From assembly GCF_001591005.1 (NCBI RefSeq), contig NZ_BCTY01000001.1:124001-188000 (forward strand): a DNA stretch of 64,000 nt, written 5' to 3'. Positions 1 through 9,459 of this stretch are shown here, one piece after another. The stretch is from Sphingomonas sanguinis NBRC 13937. GTDB taxonomy: Bacteria > Pseudomonadota > Alphaproteobacteria > Sphingomonadales > Sphingomonadaceae. The notes beneath the pieces are model-generated. The model was not told the origin of the DNA. It searched no databases and worked only from the letters and a program-made list of their open reading frames with translations. Positions within the stretch are counted from its first letter, which is position 1; every line of letters starts with the position of its first letter. The translations under genes were made by a program, and so were the position numbers.

Positions 1-363
1 GGGTGACGTACCCCAGTCGGGCGGGACGCAGGTCGTCACCTCTGTCAGGGTAATGACACTGGTCGGCGCGACCGGGCTGTGATGATGATAGTGACCGACG
101 ACATCGCCGGGCAGCAGGAAATTCAGGAACTGCCGCCGCCCGTCGAGCAGAATGCGAACGCGCGCCGCCCAGCCCGACAGGATCAATTGCGGGCTGGGGA
201 TGTCGCGCCCTTCCACCACCAGGTCGCGACGCGGCCGATAATGTTGCGACCGCCCCATCGACTCCGTCAGGGCCGAGACGGCCGCGTGGTCCATCGGCGC
301 CAACCGCGACAGGCGGTGGAGAGCTGGCGAAAAATCCATCGATGCGCGGGAAAGAACGCTCAC
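1..363 (-). CDS. Crp/Fnr-family transcriptional regulator (partial, C-terminus outside window)
   Basis: The reverse strand encodes an open frame that runs off the left window edge, so only the N-terminal ~120 residues are seen. They read as a cyclic-nucleotide-binding-type beta-roll: an 'LSRLAPMD' helix, then '...YRPRRDLVVEGRD' and 'LLPGDVVG', the usual Crp/Fnr effector-domain landmarks. The HTH would lie beyond position 1. I chose the GTG at 363 because GGGGA sits about 9 nt upstream. An ATG at 339 is an alternative eight codons in. No Fnr-type cysteine cluster is visible in the part present. Family call is inference from motif spacing; ligand unknown. Confidence 0.7.
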   Translation of the reverse strand, partial: MSVLSRASMDFSPALHRLSRLAPMDHAAVSALTESMGRSQHYRPRRDLVVEGRDIPSPQLILSGWAARVRILLDGRRQFLNFLLPGDVVGHYHHHSPVAPTSVITLTEVTTCVPPDWGTSP

Positions 364-425
364 GGCAGGGTCCCCGCCGCATCCTTCATGGGCATGATCG
401 TCCATGCCATGCCGACATGGCCCAT
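360..425 (-). other. Possible 21-codon leader ORF coupled to the Crp/Fnr gene
   Basis: On the reverse strand an ATG at 425, directly preceded by GAGGA, opens a 21-codon frame. It ends in TGA overlapping the GTG start of the Crp/Fnr-type gene (GTGA, 363-360). This could be a coupled leader peptide or chance. The GAGGA is closer to the ATG than is usual, which lowers confidence. In-frame internal ATGs exist at 410, 395 and 389. Confidence 0.2.
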
Positions 426-907
426 TCCTCGGGAAAGCGGTGCGTTACGAAACACATTCATCGCAGATAATCCTCATCGGGCCGACAACCGATTGCGGTC
501 GAACGGCGAGGGCGATGACGCGACAGACGTCACCAGAAATTCTATCATTGGAGGTTCGAGCGGGCCGAACCGTCGGTCAGTCCCGGGTTCGCTTGCCGTC
601 ACGATTATCGCGAACGGTCCGAGCGTCACCGGGACATCTTCCGTTCCCACGGTCTACGAACAACTGTTGCCGACGCTCCATAATGCACATCAATATCGTC
701 TATTTTTCGGGTCTTATTTGAATAAACAGGGCAGGGTGTTGGATTTCCGGGGCATGTCGCGACACTATTGCTGCTCCATTCAGGCTGGTTTCGGGATTGA
801 GCGGGGCCGCCCTCTGGTAAGCCGCCGACGGACAGGGCATCGGACATTCCCTTTCGCGATCGAAACCCTATGGTGCGCGCCTTGCTGTTGAAGAGGCTTT
901 TTCCACG
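364..907. other. Intergenic stretch, no convincing gene
   Basis: About 540 bp between the Crp/Fnr-type gene and the aminotransferase. The open frames here look like composition shadows: no family motif and no good ribosome-binding site. Part of it (about 680-725) is AT-richer than the surroundings and could hold the aminotransferase promoter. A small dyad GGTTCG-N7-CGAACC lies at 553-571. I could not fold it into a tRNA or a known RNA. Confidence 0.5.
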
Positions 908-2098
908 ATGCGTTTCGCGACCCTGACCCGCCAGCCCGACGACCCCTTGCTGCGGATCATCGGCCAGCATGGCGCCGATCCCCGGCCCGACAAGATCGAT
1001 CTGGGCGTCGGTGTCTTTCGCGACGAGGCCGGGCACACGCCGGTGATGACCGCGGTCAAGGCGGCGGAGGCCCGCCTGCTCGCCGAACAGTCGAGCAAAT
1101 CCTATCTCGGCCCCGAAGGCGATATCGGCTTTGTCCGCGCGCTGGCCGGGCTGGTCATCGGTGACACGGTCGCTGCCGAGCGCATCGTCGGGCTGCAGAC
1201 GCCGGGCGGCACCGGCGCGCTCCGGCTGGCGGCGGAGGTGCTGGCGCGCGCGGGCGTAGCGAAAATCTGGATCGGCAGCCCAAGCTGGGCCAACCATGCC
1301 CCGCTCTTCCGTCAGGCGGGCGTCGAACCGGCACTGATCCCGTGTTTCGACCTGAACAGCCAGACCTTCGACCTGAACGGTTTCCTGGCCGGGTTGACCG
1401 GCGCGGCGGCCGGCGACGCGGTGCTGCTCCACGGCTGCTGCCACAACCCGATCGGGATTGATCCCGATGCGGCGGGCTGGGCCGCGATCGCGCAGGACGT
1501 GGCGGCGCGCGACCTGCTGCCGGTGGTCGACCTGGCCTATCAAGGGCTGGGCGACGGGTTCGATGTCGACGCCGAGGGTGCGCGCACGATCCTGGCGGCG
1601 GTGCCAGAGGCGCTGCTGGCCTATTCCTGCGACAAGAATTTCGGGCTGTATCGCGAGCGGACCGGCGCGCTGTTCGCCCTGTCGCCCGATCGGGACACGG
1701 GGGCCGTGGTGTTCTCGAACCTGCTCGCGCTCGCCCGCGCCAACTGGTCGATGCCGCCCGATCATGGCGCAGCGATCGTGCGGATCATCCTGGAAGACGA
1801 AGGCCTGACCGCCGAATGGCGCGACGAGCTGGAGACGATGCGCCAGCGATTGGAAAGCCTGCGCGCGACCCTGGCGGCGGGTGGCCGGATCGGCGCGATC
1901 GATCTGGGCGCGGTGGCGCATGGCAAGGGCATGTTCGCCACCCTGCCGCTCTCGCCGTCGCAAGTGGAATGGCTGTGCGACCGGCACGGCATCTATATGG
2001 CGGGGTCCGGCCGGATCAATATCGCCGGGTTCAACACGACGGCGATCGGGCGTTTCCACGATGCGCTGCGGGACATGGCGGCGAACGGCGTGGCGTAA
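908..2098 (+). CDS. Aromatic/aspartate aminotransferase (class I, PLP)
   Basis: A 396-residue class I/II aminotransferase of the AspC/TyrB subgroup. It transfers the amino group between aspartate or aromatic amino acids and 2-oxoglutarate in the cytoplasm. Visible signatures: 'HNPIG' with N180, the PLP-ring aspartate D208 in 'VVDLAYQG', and the Schiff-base lysine K243 in 'SCDKNFGLYRERTG', nearly identical to the E. coli AspC/TyrB motif, with R251 just after. Length matches the family (about 397). It starts at ATG 908 and is followed by a strong hairpin, so it is probably monocistronic. AspC versus TyrB specificity cannot be settled by eye, so no symbol is given. Confidence 0.9.
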   Translation: MRFATLTRQPDDPLLRIIGQHGADPRPDKIDLGVGVFRDEAGHTPVMTAVKAAEARLLAEQSSKSYLGPEGDIGFVRALAGLVIGDTVAAERIVGLQTPGGTGALRLAAEVLARAGVAKIWIGSPSWANHAPLFRQAGVEPALIPCFDLNSQTFDLNGFLAGLTGAAAGDAVLLHGCCHNPIGIDPDAAGWAAIAQDVAARDLLPVVDLAYQGLGDGFDVDAEGARTILAAVPEALLAYSCDKNFGLYRERTGALFALSPDRDTGAVVFSNLLALARANWSMPPDHGAAIVRIILEDEGLTAEWRDELETMRQRLESLRATLAAGGRIGAIDLGAVAHGKGMFATLPLSPSQVEWLCDRHGIYMAGSGRINIAGFNTTAIGRFHDALRDMAANGVA

Positions 2099-2108
2099 GA
2101 CGATACAG

Positions 2109-2142
2109 AAAGGGCGCGCCCGGATCGCAGGGCGCGCCCTTT
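2109..2142. terminator. Bidirectional terminator-like hairpin between aminotransferase and xylA
   Basis: A perfect 13-bp stem (AAAGGGCGCGCCC / GGGCGCGCCCTTT) with an 8-nt loop sits in the gap between two convergent genes. The A-run on one side and T-run on the other allow termination in either direction. Confidence 0.85.
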
Positions 2143-2183
2143 GCGTTTAGCGGGTTGGAAGGGACGACCCCGGCCCCCTGCCC

Positions 2184-3506
2184 TTACTTGCCCGAATGGA
2201 CGATGCGGTTGACGAGATTCTCGATCCGCTCCTGACGGCCCGAGCGGGGCTTCGGATCGATCGCCTGCTGCTCGGCAAGGTCCGCGATTCCGGCGAGGTC
2301 CAGCCCACCGACCTTCTGACCGAAATCACCGTCCCAACCGGCGTAACGCTCGGTCTTGATCGCATCCAGACGACCGTCCTCGATCAGCGCGGCGGCGTTG
2401 AGCAGGCCCTTGGCCACCACGTCGATGCCGCCGACATGGCCGTGGAACAGGTCCACCGCGTCCATCGACTGGCGACGCACCTTGGCGTCGAAGTTGAAGC
2501 CGCCGGTGGTGAAGCCGCCCGCCCGGATGATCTCCAGCACCGCCAGCGTCAGTTCCTCGACCGAGTTGGGGAACTGGTCCGTATCCCAGCCATTCTGGTG
2601 GTCGCCGCGATTGGCGTCGATCGACCCGAAGATGCCGAGCGCACCCGCCGTCGCGATCTCATGCTCGAAGGTGTGACCGGCCAGCGTGGCGTGGTTTGCC
2701 TCGATATTGACCTTCACTTCATTCTCGAGGCCGTACGCCTTGAGGAAGCCGTACACGGTGGCCGTGTCGAAATCATACTGGTGCTTGGTCGGCTCGTGCG
2801 GCTTCGGCTCGATCAGGATGGTGCCGTTGAAGCCGATCTTGTGCTTGTGCTCGACGACCAGGGTCAGGAAGCGGCCCAGATTGTCCAGTTCGCGCTTCAT
2901 GTTGGTGTTGAGCAGCGTCTCGTAACCCTCGCGACCGCCCCACAGCACATAGTTCGCGCCGCCCAAGCGATGCGTCGCCTCCAGCGCGTCGCGGACCTGC
3001 ATTGCGCCAAAGGCATAGACTTCGGGGTCCGGGTTGGTCGCGCCACCGGCGGCGAAGCGCGGATGGCTGAACAGGTTGGCGGTGCCCCAGAGGAGCTTGC
3101 GACCCGAGGACGCCTGCAGCTTTTCGAGATGATCGACCGCTTCGGCGAAGTAACGGCGATGCTCGGCGACGCCCTGCGCATCGGCCATCACGTCGACATC
3201 GTGGAAGCAGTAATAGGGTACGTCGAGCTTCGAGAAGAAGTCGAACGCCACTTCCCGCTTCTGCGCGGCGGCGGCGCTGTCATTGGCGCCCGCATGCCAG
3301 GGGCGGTTGAAGGTGCCGCCGCCGAACACGTCCGAACCCGGCCAGCAGAAGGTGTGCCAGAAGCACGCGGCGAAGCGGAGATGCTCCTCCATCGTCTTGC
3401 CCAGCACGACACGGTTCTTGTCATAGAAGCGGTAGGCGAGCTCGTTCTCGCTGTCCGGGCCTTCATAGCGAATCGTCGGGATGTCGGCGAAAAAGTCGGT
3501 TGCCAT
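2184..3506 (-). CDS. xylA: Xylose isomerase
   Basis: A 440-residue xylose isomerase converting D-xylose to D-xylulose. The open frame extends upstream, but the start is placed at ATG 3506 because GAGG lies 8-9 nt before it and the product then begins '[10 protein letters not shown]' with normal family length. Active-site residues are visible: H102 and D105 in 'CFHDVDV', and the metal ligand E233 with K235 in '[13 protein letters not shown]'. It follows xylB with one base between stop and start, so the two are surely cotranscribed. Its presence shows xylose goes through the isomerase route rather than the oxidative Weimberg route. Confidence 0.97.
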   Translation of the reverse strand: MATDFFADIPTIRYEGPDSENELAYRFYDKNRVVLGKTMEEHLRFAACFWHTFCWPGSDVFGGGTFNRPWHAGANDSAAAAQKREVAFDFFSKLDVPYYCFHDVDVMADAQGVAEHRRYFAEAVDHLEKLQASSGRKLLWGTANLFSHPRFAAGGATNPDPEVYAFGAMQVRDALEATHRLGGANYVLWGGREGYETLLNTNMKRELDNLGRFLTLVVEHKHKIGFNGTILIEPKPHEPTKHQYDFDTATVYGFLKAYGLENEVKVNIEANHATLAGHTFEHEIATAGALGIFGSIDANRGDHQNGWDTDQFPNSVEELTLAVLEIIRAGGFTTGGFNFDAKVRRQSMDAVDLFHGHVGGIDVVAKGLLNAAALIEDGRLDAIKTERYAGWDGDFGQKVGGLDLAGIADLAEQQAIDPKPRSGRQERIENLVNRIVHSGK

Positions 3507-3507
3507 G

Positions 3508-4956
3508 TTACGAATTCCTCGGAGTGATGCGGGAATAGCTGTCGCGGAAGCGCGCGATCTTGGGGGCAAAACGCTCGGCGAGTGCGGCGTCGGGGGCGAT
3601 GGTGTGAGACACTGGCGGCGGTGCGCAGACCTCTTCCGGCGATCCGCCGTCGACCGCCAGCTGGGCAAGACGGGCAGCGCCCAGTGCGGGGCCGACCTCG
3701 CCACCCTTCAGATAGACCAGCTCGACGTTCAGCGCGGCGGCCAGCGTCTGGCCCCAATAGGACGACCGTGCGCCGCCGCCAATGACCGAAAGCTGCGACA
3801 GTTCGGTCCCGGCGTCGCGCAGCACCGACAGGCCATCGGCCAGCGCAAAGGCCACACCCTCCAGCACCGCCTGTGCCAGCCGCTCCGGCGTGGTGTCATG
3901 GTCCAGCCCCAAAAAGCCCCCGCGAACCTCGGCATCGTTATGCGGCGTGCGCTCGCCGGACAGATAGGGGAGGAAGATTTCCGGGCCGCTGGCCGGGCCG
4001 ACGCTTTCCGCGCGAGCGAACAACTCTGCGGCACCCGGCGTACCGGTCAGCCGTGCCACCCAGTCGATGCACGCAGCCGCCGACAGATGGACCGACATCT
4101 GATGCCAGACATTCGGCAGACAGTGACAGAAGGCGTGGACTGCGCCGGCCGGGTTGGGACGAAATTCCTTCGTCGCGGCGAAGATCACGCCAGACGTGCC
4201 CAGCGACAGCAGCGCATCGCCGTCCTTCACCACTCCGACACCAGCGGCCCCGGCGGCGTTGTCGCCACCGCCGCCCGCGACCGGCACCTGATCGATGCCC
4301 CAGGCCTCCGCCACGTCGGCACGCAGGCGTCCGGTCTGTGCCGTGCCCTCGACCGCCTGCGGCATCTGCGCGCGGGTCAGCCCGGTCGCGGCGAGGATGT
4401 CGTCGCTCCACGTGCGCGCCGCCACGTCGAGCCACAAAGTGCCCGCCGCATCGGACACGTCCGACGCCTTCTCGCCCGTCATCCGCAACCGGACGTAATC
4501 CTTGGGCAGCAGGACGGTGCAAATTGCCGAAAACGTTTCTGGCTCGTGATGCGCGACCCATAGCAATTTGGGCGCGGTAAAGCCCGGCATGGCCAGATTG
4601 CCCGCGATCCGGTGGAGATCGGGGGCCTTGTCCTCCAGTTCGACGCACTCGGCATGGCTGCGACCGTCATTCCACAAGATACCGGGGCGAAGCGGCCGGT
4701 CGTCCGCGCCCAGCAGGGTCGCGCCGTGCATCTGCCCGGCGAGGCCGATGCCGCGCACCGCGCGGCGAACGGCCGGGTCGATCGCGCGGACGGCGGCGGT
4801 CGTCGCCTGCCACCACGCCTCCGGGTCCTGTTCGGACCAGAGCGGGTGGGGACGCTGTACGGTCAGCGCCGCCGTCCCTTGCCCCACCACTGCGCCATGT
4901 TCGTCCAGCACCACGGCTTTGACGCCGGACGTGCCGATATCGATGCCCAGAAACAT
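3508..4956 (-). CDS. xylB: Xylulokinase
   Basis: A 482-residue FGGY-family kinase that phosphorylates D-xylulose to D-xylulose 5-phosphate, feeding the pentose phosphate pathway. The N-terminal '[12 protein letters not shown]' is the first ATP-binding motif. M76-H77 in 'GQMHG' and the catalytic base D232 in '[10 protein letters not shown]' match XylB. The C-terminal FGGY-type segment '[13 protein letters not shown]' is intact. It lies between the GH43 lipoprotein gene (9 bp upstream) and xylA (1 bp downstream), one leftward operon whose control region is 6109-6346. Confidence 0.96.
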   Translation of the reverse strand: MFLGIDIGTSGVKAVVLDEHGAVVGQGTAALTVQRPHPLWSEQDPEAWWQATTAAVRAIDPAVRRAVRGIGLAGQMHGATLLGADDRPLRPGILWNDGRSHAECVELEDKAPDLHRIAGNLAMPGFTAPKLLWVAHHEPETFSAICTVLLPKDYVRLRMTGEKASDVSDAAGTLWLDVAARTWSDDILAATGLTRAQMPQAVEGTAQTGRLRADVAEAWGIDQVPVAGGGGDNAAGAAGVGVVKDGDALLSLGTSGVIFAATKEFRPNPAGAVHAFCHCLPNVWHQMSVHLSAAACIDWVARLTGTPGAAELFARAESVGPASGPEIFLPYLSGERTPHNDAEVRGGFLGLDHDTTPERLAQAVLEGVAFALADGLSVLRDAGTELSQLSVIGGGARSSYWGQTLAAALNVELVYLKGGEVGPALGAARLAQLAVDGGSPEEVCAPPPVSHTIAPDAALAERFAPKIARFRDSYSRITPRNS

Positions 4957-4965
4957 CCGCCGTCC

Positions 4966-6108
4966 TTACTTCACGAACGGGTCGATGGTCGGGATCGTCC
5001 CGTCCGGGTTAAACTTCAGCTCGGTCATCTTGACGTTGCGCAGATGATTCTTCCCCGACAATTGCGTGTCAGCGTAGAAGAGCCACCATTTGCCCTTCCA
5101 CTCGACGATCGAATGATGAGTGGTCCAGCCCTGCACCGGGCTCAGAATATGCCCCTTATAGGTAAAGGGGCCGTACGGGCTGGTGCCGATCGCATAGTTC
5201 AGGAAATGCGTGTCGCCGGTTGAATAGGTATAATAATATTTGCCGTCCCGCTTGAAGACCCAGGACGCCTCGAAGAAGCGCTTGTCATGGTCGCCGCCCA
5301 GCACCGGTTTGCCCTTTTCGTCGAGGATCACGACGTCGCGCGGTGTCTCGGCAAAGGTCTTCATGTCGGGGTTTAGTCGGGCGATCTTGCCCGAAATGGC
5401 GGGCTGGTCGTCCTGCTTCAGGTCGGTGTCGCTGCCGTTCGGATCGTACTTGCCGTCCTTCCAACGCTGAAGCTGACCGCCCCAGATGCCGCCGAAATAC
5501 ATATAGGCCTTGCCGTCCGCGTCCTGGAACACGGCCGGGTCCATCGAATAGCTGCCGGGGATCGCCTGCGGTTCGGCCTTGAAGGGGCCCATCGGATTCT
5601 TGGACGTCGCGACGCCGATGCGGAACGCGCCCAGGCCGTTCTTGTCCTTGGTCTTATCGCGCGCCGGGAAATAGAGATAATAGGTGCCGTCCTTATAGGC
5701 GGCGTCGGGTGCCCACATCTGCTGCGAGGCCCAGGGCACGTCCTTCACGTCGAGCGCGACCGGGCCGACGGTGACGGGCCCGCCCGGCTCGTCCATGCGC
5801 AACACGCGATAGTCCCGCATCGCATATTGGTTGCCGAGATCGTCGTCCTTCGTCTCGGTCGGGATGTCGTGGCTGGGATAGATATACATCTTCCCGTCGC
5901 CCCAGACATGGGCGGACGGGTCGGCGGTGAAGATATCGCGCACCAGCGGCTGCGACAGGTAATGACGGCCATCGGGAGCGGTCGGGTTGGGATCGTTGGC
6001 CGCGGCGGCGCTATTGTCCTGCACCGCATTGTCGGCCGTCTTGGGGCCACCACAGGCCGCCGTGCCAAGACCCAGCACGACCACGCTGGTCATCATCAAG
6101 CGCTTCAT
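4966..6108 (-). CDS. GH43 glycoside hydrolase, lipoprotein (beta-xylosidase/arabinofuranosidase type)
   Basis: A 380-residue five-bladed beta-propeller hydrolase with a lipoprotein signal: the lipobox ends at C19 in 'GLGTAACG', so it should be anchored to the inner or outer membrane. GH43 catalytic residues can be placed: base D63 in 'TADPSAHVW', the pKa-tuning D190 in 'YSMDPAVF', and general acid E280 in 'FFEASWVF'. It heads the operon with xylB and xylA, so its product is probably xylose or arabinose released from xylo-oligosaccharides. The exact GH43 subfamily and substrate cannot be read from sequence alone. Confidence 0.88.
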   Translation of the reverse strand: MKRLMMTSVVVLGLGTAACGGPKTADNAVQDNSAAAANDPNPTAPDGRHYLSQPLVRDIFTADPSAHVWGDGKMYIYPSHDIPTETKDDDLGNQYAMRDYRVLRMDEPGGPVTVGPVALDVKDVPWASQQMWAPDAAYKDGTYYLYFPARDKTKDKNGLGAFRIGVATSKNPMGPFKAEPQAIPGSYSMDPAVFQDADGKAYMYFGGIWGGQLQRWKDGKYDPNGSDTDLKQDDQPAISGKIARLNPDMKTFAETPRDVVILDEKGKPVLGGDHDKRFFEASWVFKRDGKYYYTYSTGDTHFLNYAIGTSPYGPFTYKGHILSPVQGWTTHHSIVEWKGKWWLFYADTQLSGKNHLRNVKMTELKFNPDGTIPTIDPFVK

Positions 6109-6152
6109 CGCTTACCTCTCCCACGCGCTCCATCTTTGGAGCTTTGATCGCA

Positions 6153-6166
6153 CGATAGCGCTATCA
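6153..6166. promoter_or_regulatory. XylR-like operator, site A
   Basis: CGATAGCGCTATCA contains a perfect 12-bp palindrome (GATAGCGCTATC, 6154-6165). It lies 45 bp upstream of the GH43-xylB-xylA start. It resembles the LacI-family XylR operator of Caulobacter as I remember it (TGTTAGCGCTACCA-like). It shares its core with three other sites in this locus. Confidence 0.6.
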
Positions 6167-6255
6167 GTTGGCGGGATGCAAGGTCGGTTCGTCGTTTTCG
6201 GTTTTGTCGACACGGGAGACGTCGCATTGCTTGACAAAGGGCCGCCGTGCATTGT

Positions 6256-6269
6256 TGGTAACGATATCT
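6256..6269. promoter_or_regulatory. XylR-like operator, site B
   Basis: TGGTAACGATATCT is a less perfect member of the same dyad set. It lies in the same divergent control region, about 80-90 bp upstream of the esterase start, and could act on the rightward operon while site A acts on the leftward one. Confidence 0.4.
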
Positions 6270-6355
6270 GACCCCTCGCTCACCATCGCAGGGCTCGCAT
6301 CACGACAAGACCGACACGTGATGTCGGCGGATACCCAGGACAGAGGATGACCCGC

Positions 6356-7426
6356 ATGGCCCTTCGCTTCTCGCACACCCGCTGGCTGTTCGCCGCCGGT
6401 CTGGCGCTCGCGCCGCTGGCCGCCGCACCGGCCCAGATGGTCACCCAGTCGCCCGCCACCGTGCCCGGTGCCAGACCCGTCACGGTCGAGCGGATCAAGG
6501 TCCATTCCGCCGCGATCGAAGGCAACCTGGAGGGCAACAGCGCCGACCGCGACGTCATCGTCGTCTTGCCGCCCGACTATGCGCGGAACAAGGTGCGCCG
6601 CTATCCGGTCGTCTACGCGCTCCATGGCTATTCGATCGGCGCGGACCAGTGGACGAAGGAGATCCATGTCCCCGCCTCGGTGGAAGGTGCCTTTGCGCGC
6701 GGGGTGCCGCCGATGATCCTGGTCTTCCCCGACAGCAAGACGATGCACAACGGATCGATGTATTCTTCATCCCAGACCGTCGGCGATTTCGAGCGGTTCA
6801 TCAGCCACGACCTGATCGCCGCGATCGACGCGCGCTATCGCACCATTCCGAAGCGCGAAGCCCGTGGTCTCGCCGGTCACTCGATGGGCGGATACGGCAC
6901 CGCGCGCATCGGCATGAAACACGCCGATATGTACGGCGCGATCTACATGATGAGCCCGTGCTGCCTGTCACCGCGCATGATGGCCCGGCCCGAGGGCACT
7001 GACGAGAAGCTGCTGACCAGCCTCGCCTCGCCCGCCGACTCCGCCAAGCTTAACTGGGGCCAGCGCGCGATGCTGGCCGCCTCGGCCGCCTGGTCGCCCA
7101 ATCCGAAGAACCCGCCGCTCTACCTCGACCTGCCGGTCAAGGACGGCGAGATGCGCGATGACATCACCGCAAAGTGGCTGGCGAACACCCCGCTCGCCTT
7201 TGTCGACCAATATATCGCGCCGCTCCGCAGCTACCGGGCGATCGCGCTGGATGTGGGATCGCAGGACGGACTGAAGGCTGATGCCCAGGCGCTGCACGAG
7301 GCGCTCGACCGCTATGGCATTACGCACCGGTTCGAAATCTATGACGGCGATCACGTCAACCGCATCGGCGTCCGCTTCCAGGAACAGGTCCTGCCCTTTT
7401 TCGGCCGCGCCCTGGCGACGAAGTGA
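6356..7426 (+). CDS. Secreted esterase of the esterase D / feruloyl-acetyl xylan esterase type
   Basis: An alpha/beta-hydrolase of about 356 residues with an N-terminal signal peptide ('WLFAAGLALAPLAAAPAQ'). The nucleophile serine lies in 'GHSMGG' (residue 176 from this start) and an oxyanion 'YALHGYS' motif is upstream. Such CE1/esterase-D proteins in xylan loci remove acetyl or feruloyl groups from the backbone or side chains. Two ATGs are possible. I chose 6356 because AGAGG at 6342-6346 is then 9 nt upstream, whereas it directly abuts ATG 6347. First gene of the rightward glycosidase operon; its stop overlaps a GTG of the next frame. Substrate is inferred from context. Confidence 0.8.
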   Translation: MALRFSHTRWLFAAGLALAPLAAAPAQMVTQSPATVPGARPVTVERIKVHSAAIEGNLEGNSADRDVIVVLPPDYARNKVRRYPVVYALHGYSIGADQWTKEIHVPASVEGAFARGVPPMILVFPDSKTMHNGSMYSSSQTVGDFERFISHDLIAAIDARYRTIPKREARGLAGHSMGGYGTARIGMKHADMYGAIYMMSPCCLSPRMMARPEGTDEKLLTSLASPADSAKLNWGQRAMLAASAAWSPNPKNPPLYLDLPVKDGEMRDDITAKWLANTPLAFVDQYIAPLRSYRAIALDVGSQDGLKADAQALHEALDRYGITHRFEIYDGDHVNRIGVRFQEQVLPFFGRALATK

Positions 7427-7461
7427 GGGAGAGACCAAAGCTCATGCGGGAAGGACAAGCC

Positions 7462-9378
7462 ATGCGACGAACGAAACGCGCCTTATGGACGGCAGCGGCG
7501 ACGCTGGCCTGGGTCGCCCTGCCCGTGACCGCGAATGCCGCGCCGGACAAGGCCGACCCGCTCGCCCCGACCGGTCGCTGGAGCGCCAATCAGGATGGGC
7601 AGGCCGCCCTGCCGCCGATGGGCTGGAACAGCTGGAACGCGTTCAACAGCGATGTCGATGAGGACAAGGTCATGGCCTCGGCCCGGCTGATCGTCGACAA
7701 GGGCCTTCGCGAGGCGGGCTATCGTTACATCAACATCGATGACGGCTGGTGGCTGCGGCGTCGCCAGCCCGATGGCCGCTTGGTCATTCGCGCCGACAAA
7801 TTTCCCTCCGCCGCCGCTGGTGCAAACCAGCAGACCAGCTTCCGCCCGCTGACCGACCGGCTCCACGCGATGGGGTTCAAGGCGGGGATCTATTCCGATA
7901 TCGGGCGCAACAGCTGCGGCCAGGTCTACACCCCCAATTTCGCCAACCAGCCCGAGGGCACGATCGCCGAGCGCGAGGTCGGTCTGTACGGCCATATCGA
8001 TCAGGATATCGCGCTCTATTTCCGCGAATGGGGCTTCGATTACATCAAGGTCGATGGATGCGGCATTCGCGGGCTGGGCAAGGACAGCGAGCATGTCCGC
8101 AAGGGCGATTATCGCGCGCTTACCCCGCTGATCGACATGAATTCGCTGGCACGGACCGACATCCCGGCCGTCCGCTCGCTCTATGAACAGGTCGCCACCG
8201 CCCTGCGTCGCGAGAACCCGGACGGCGACTATCTCTTCTCGCTCTGCCTGTGGGGCTCATCGGACGTGCGCAGCTGGGGCAAGCAGATCGGCAATGTCTC
8301 GCGGACCAGCGACGATATCACCGCACACTGGTCGCGGATGCTGACCAATCTCGATACCAGCGCGACCCGCGCGCTCTATGCCCATCCGCACACATGGAAC
8401 GACCCGGACATGCTGTTCATCGGCTCGGGCGATTTCGATGCCAACCACATGACCGAAGCGCGCTCGCACTTCGCGATGTGGGCAATGATGAACGCGCCGC
8501 TGCTGATCGGCTTCGACCTGCGCAAGGCCAATGCCGAGCAGATCGCGCTACTGGGCAACCGGGCGATCATCGCGCTGAACCAGGATGCGGCCGGCAACCA
8601 GGCGGTGCCCGCCTATCTGTCCGATGACGTCCAGATCTTTGTGAAGAGCTTGGCCAATGGCGACAAGGCGGTGGCGATCCTCAACCGCACCGCCGCGCCC
8701 ATCCAGCCGATGCTGACCACCGACCACCTGAAACTGCGCGGCGAGGTCGAGCTGACCGACCTGTGGACCGGCGCGAAGAGCCGCTTTTCGGGTGAGACGA
8801 AGCTGACCCTCGCACCGCACCAGACGCTGATCTACCGCGTCACCGGCGCACACCGGCTGGCGGACGGCCATTATCTGTCCGAAGCGCCCAGCGACGTGAA
8901 CCCGGCCGAGGACGGCATCGCCCTGCCCGAGGGCGACCCGACCATCCATCACGAACTCAGCCCCTGGGGCGGCAGCAAGGGCCCAGGCGACTTCCCGCAA
9001 TATGACGGCTGGGGCGGTGCTCAGGCCGACCGCACGCCGTTCGGGCGACCGCTTCGCCTGATGGGCAAGGTGTATGATACCGGCATCGGCGTACTCGCCA
9101 ATTCGCGGCTGGAGGTGCGCAATCGCGGGCAGTCCCGCTTTGCCGCAACGGTCGGGATCGACGATTCCGCCACCGCGCGCGGAAGGCGTGTGGTATTCGA
9201 GGTTTATGGCGACGGCCAGCTGCTCGCCCGCTCGCGCCCTGTCAGCCTGAACGAAGCGCCCGCCGCTATTCAGGCCGATGTGCGGGGCCGCCAGATCGTC
9301 GAATTGGTCGCCCGCTCCGATAGCGCTCCCGACGCCCCGCTGCCTGTCGTATGGGGCGATGCGCGACTGACTGACTGA
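7462..9378 (+). CDS. GH27 alpha-galactosidase with C-terminal NPCBM domain
   Basis: A 638-residue secreted enzyme. After a signal peptide ending near 'VTANAA', the GH27 barrel shows 'PPMGWNSWNAF', 'NIDDGWW', nucleophile D198 in 'YIKVDGCG' and the acid/base D285 in 'RTSDDI'. A beta-sandwich follows. The last ~150 residues ('DTGIGVLANSRLEV...') look like an NPCBM carbohydrate-binding domain. It should remove alpha-galactosyl (or beta-L-arabinopyranosyl, a known GH27 activity) side groups from hemicellulose. The start at 7462 is chosen for AAGGA at 7451-7455. Upstream in-frame GTG 7423 and ATG 7444 are weaker. Confidence 0.9.
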   Translation: MRRTKRALWTAAATLAWVALPVTANAAPDKADPLAPTGRWSANQDGQAALPPMGWNSWNAFNSDVDEDKVMASARLIVDKGLREAGYRYINIDDGWWLRRRQPDGRLVIRADKFPSAAAGANQQTSFRPLTDRLHAMGFKAGIYSDIGRNSCGQVYTPNFANQPEGTIAEREVGLYGHIDQDIALYFREWGFDYIKVDGCGIRGLGKDSEHVRKGDYRALTPLIDMNSLARTDIPAVRSLYEQVATALRRENPDGDYLFSLCLWGSSDVRSWGKQIGNVSRTSDDITAHWSRMLTNLDTSATRALYAHPHTWNDPDMLFIGSGDFDANHMTEARSHFAMWAMMNAPLLIGFDLRKANAEQIALLGNRAIIALNQDAAGNQAVPAYLSDDVQIFVKSLANGDKAVAILNRTAAPIQPMLTTDHLKLRGEVELTDLWTGAKSRFSGETKLTLAPHQTLIYRVTGAHRLADGHYLSEAPSDVNPAEDGIALPEGDPTIHHELSPWGGSKGPGDFPQYDGWGGAQADRTPFGRPLRLMGKVYDTGIGVLANSRLEVRNRGQSRFAATVGIDDSATARGRRVVFEVYGDGQLLARSRPVSLNEAPAAIQADVRGRQIVELVARSDSAPDAPLPVVWGDARLTD

Positions 9379-9459
9379 CTTGGATTAGCGTGGATCGTCA
9401 TGGTCTTGCCGTTTGATCGGCCCCATGCAAATGTCGATGAAAATCATAGGGAGAGGGTG

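Noticed and set aside
553..571. GGTTCG-N7-CGAACC as a tRNA T-arm
   Set aside because: No acceptor, D or anticodon stems could be built around it.
626..2059. A 477-codon minus-strand open frame over the aminotransferase
   Set aside because: No motif; the plus-strand gene has intact PLP residues.
9379..9459. XylR-like operator before the xylanase
   Set aside because: A GGATTAGCGTGGATC string keeps only half of the motif, so it was not counted.
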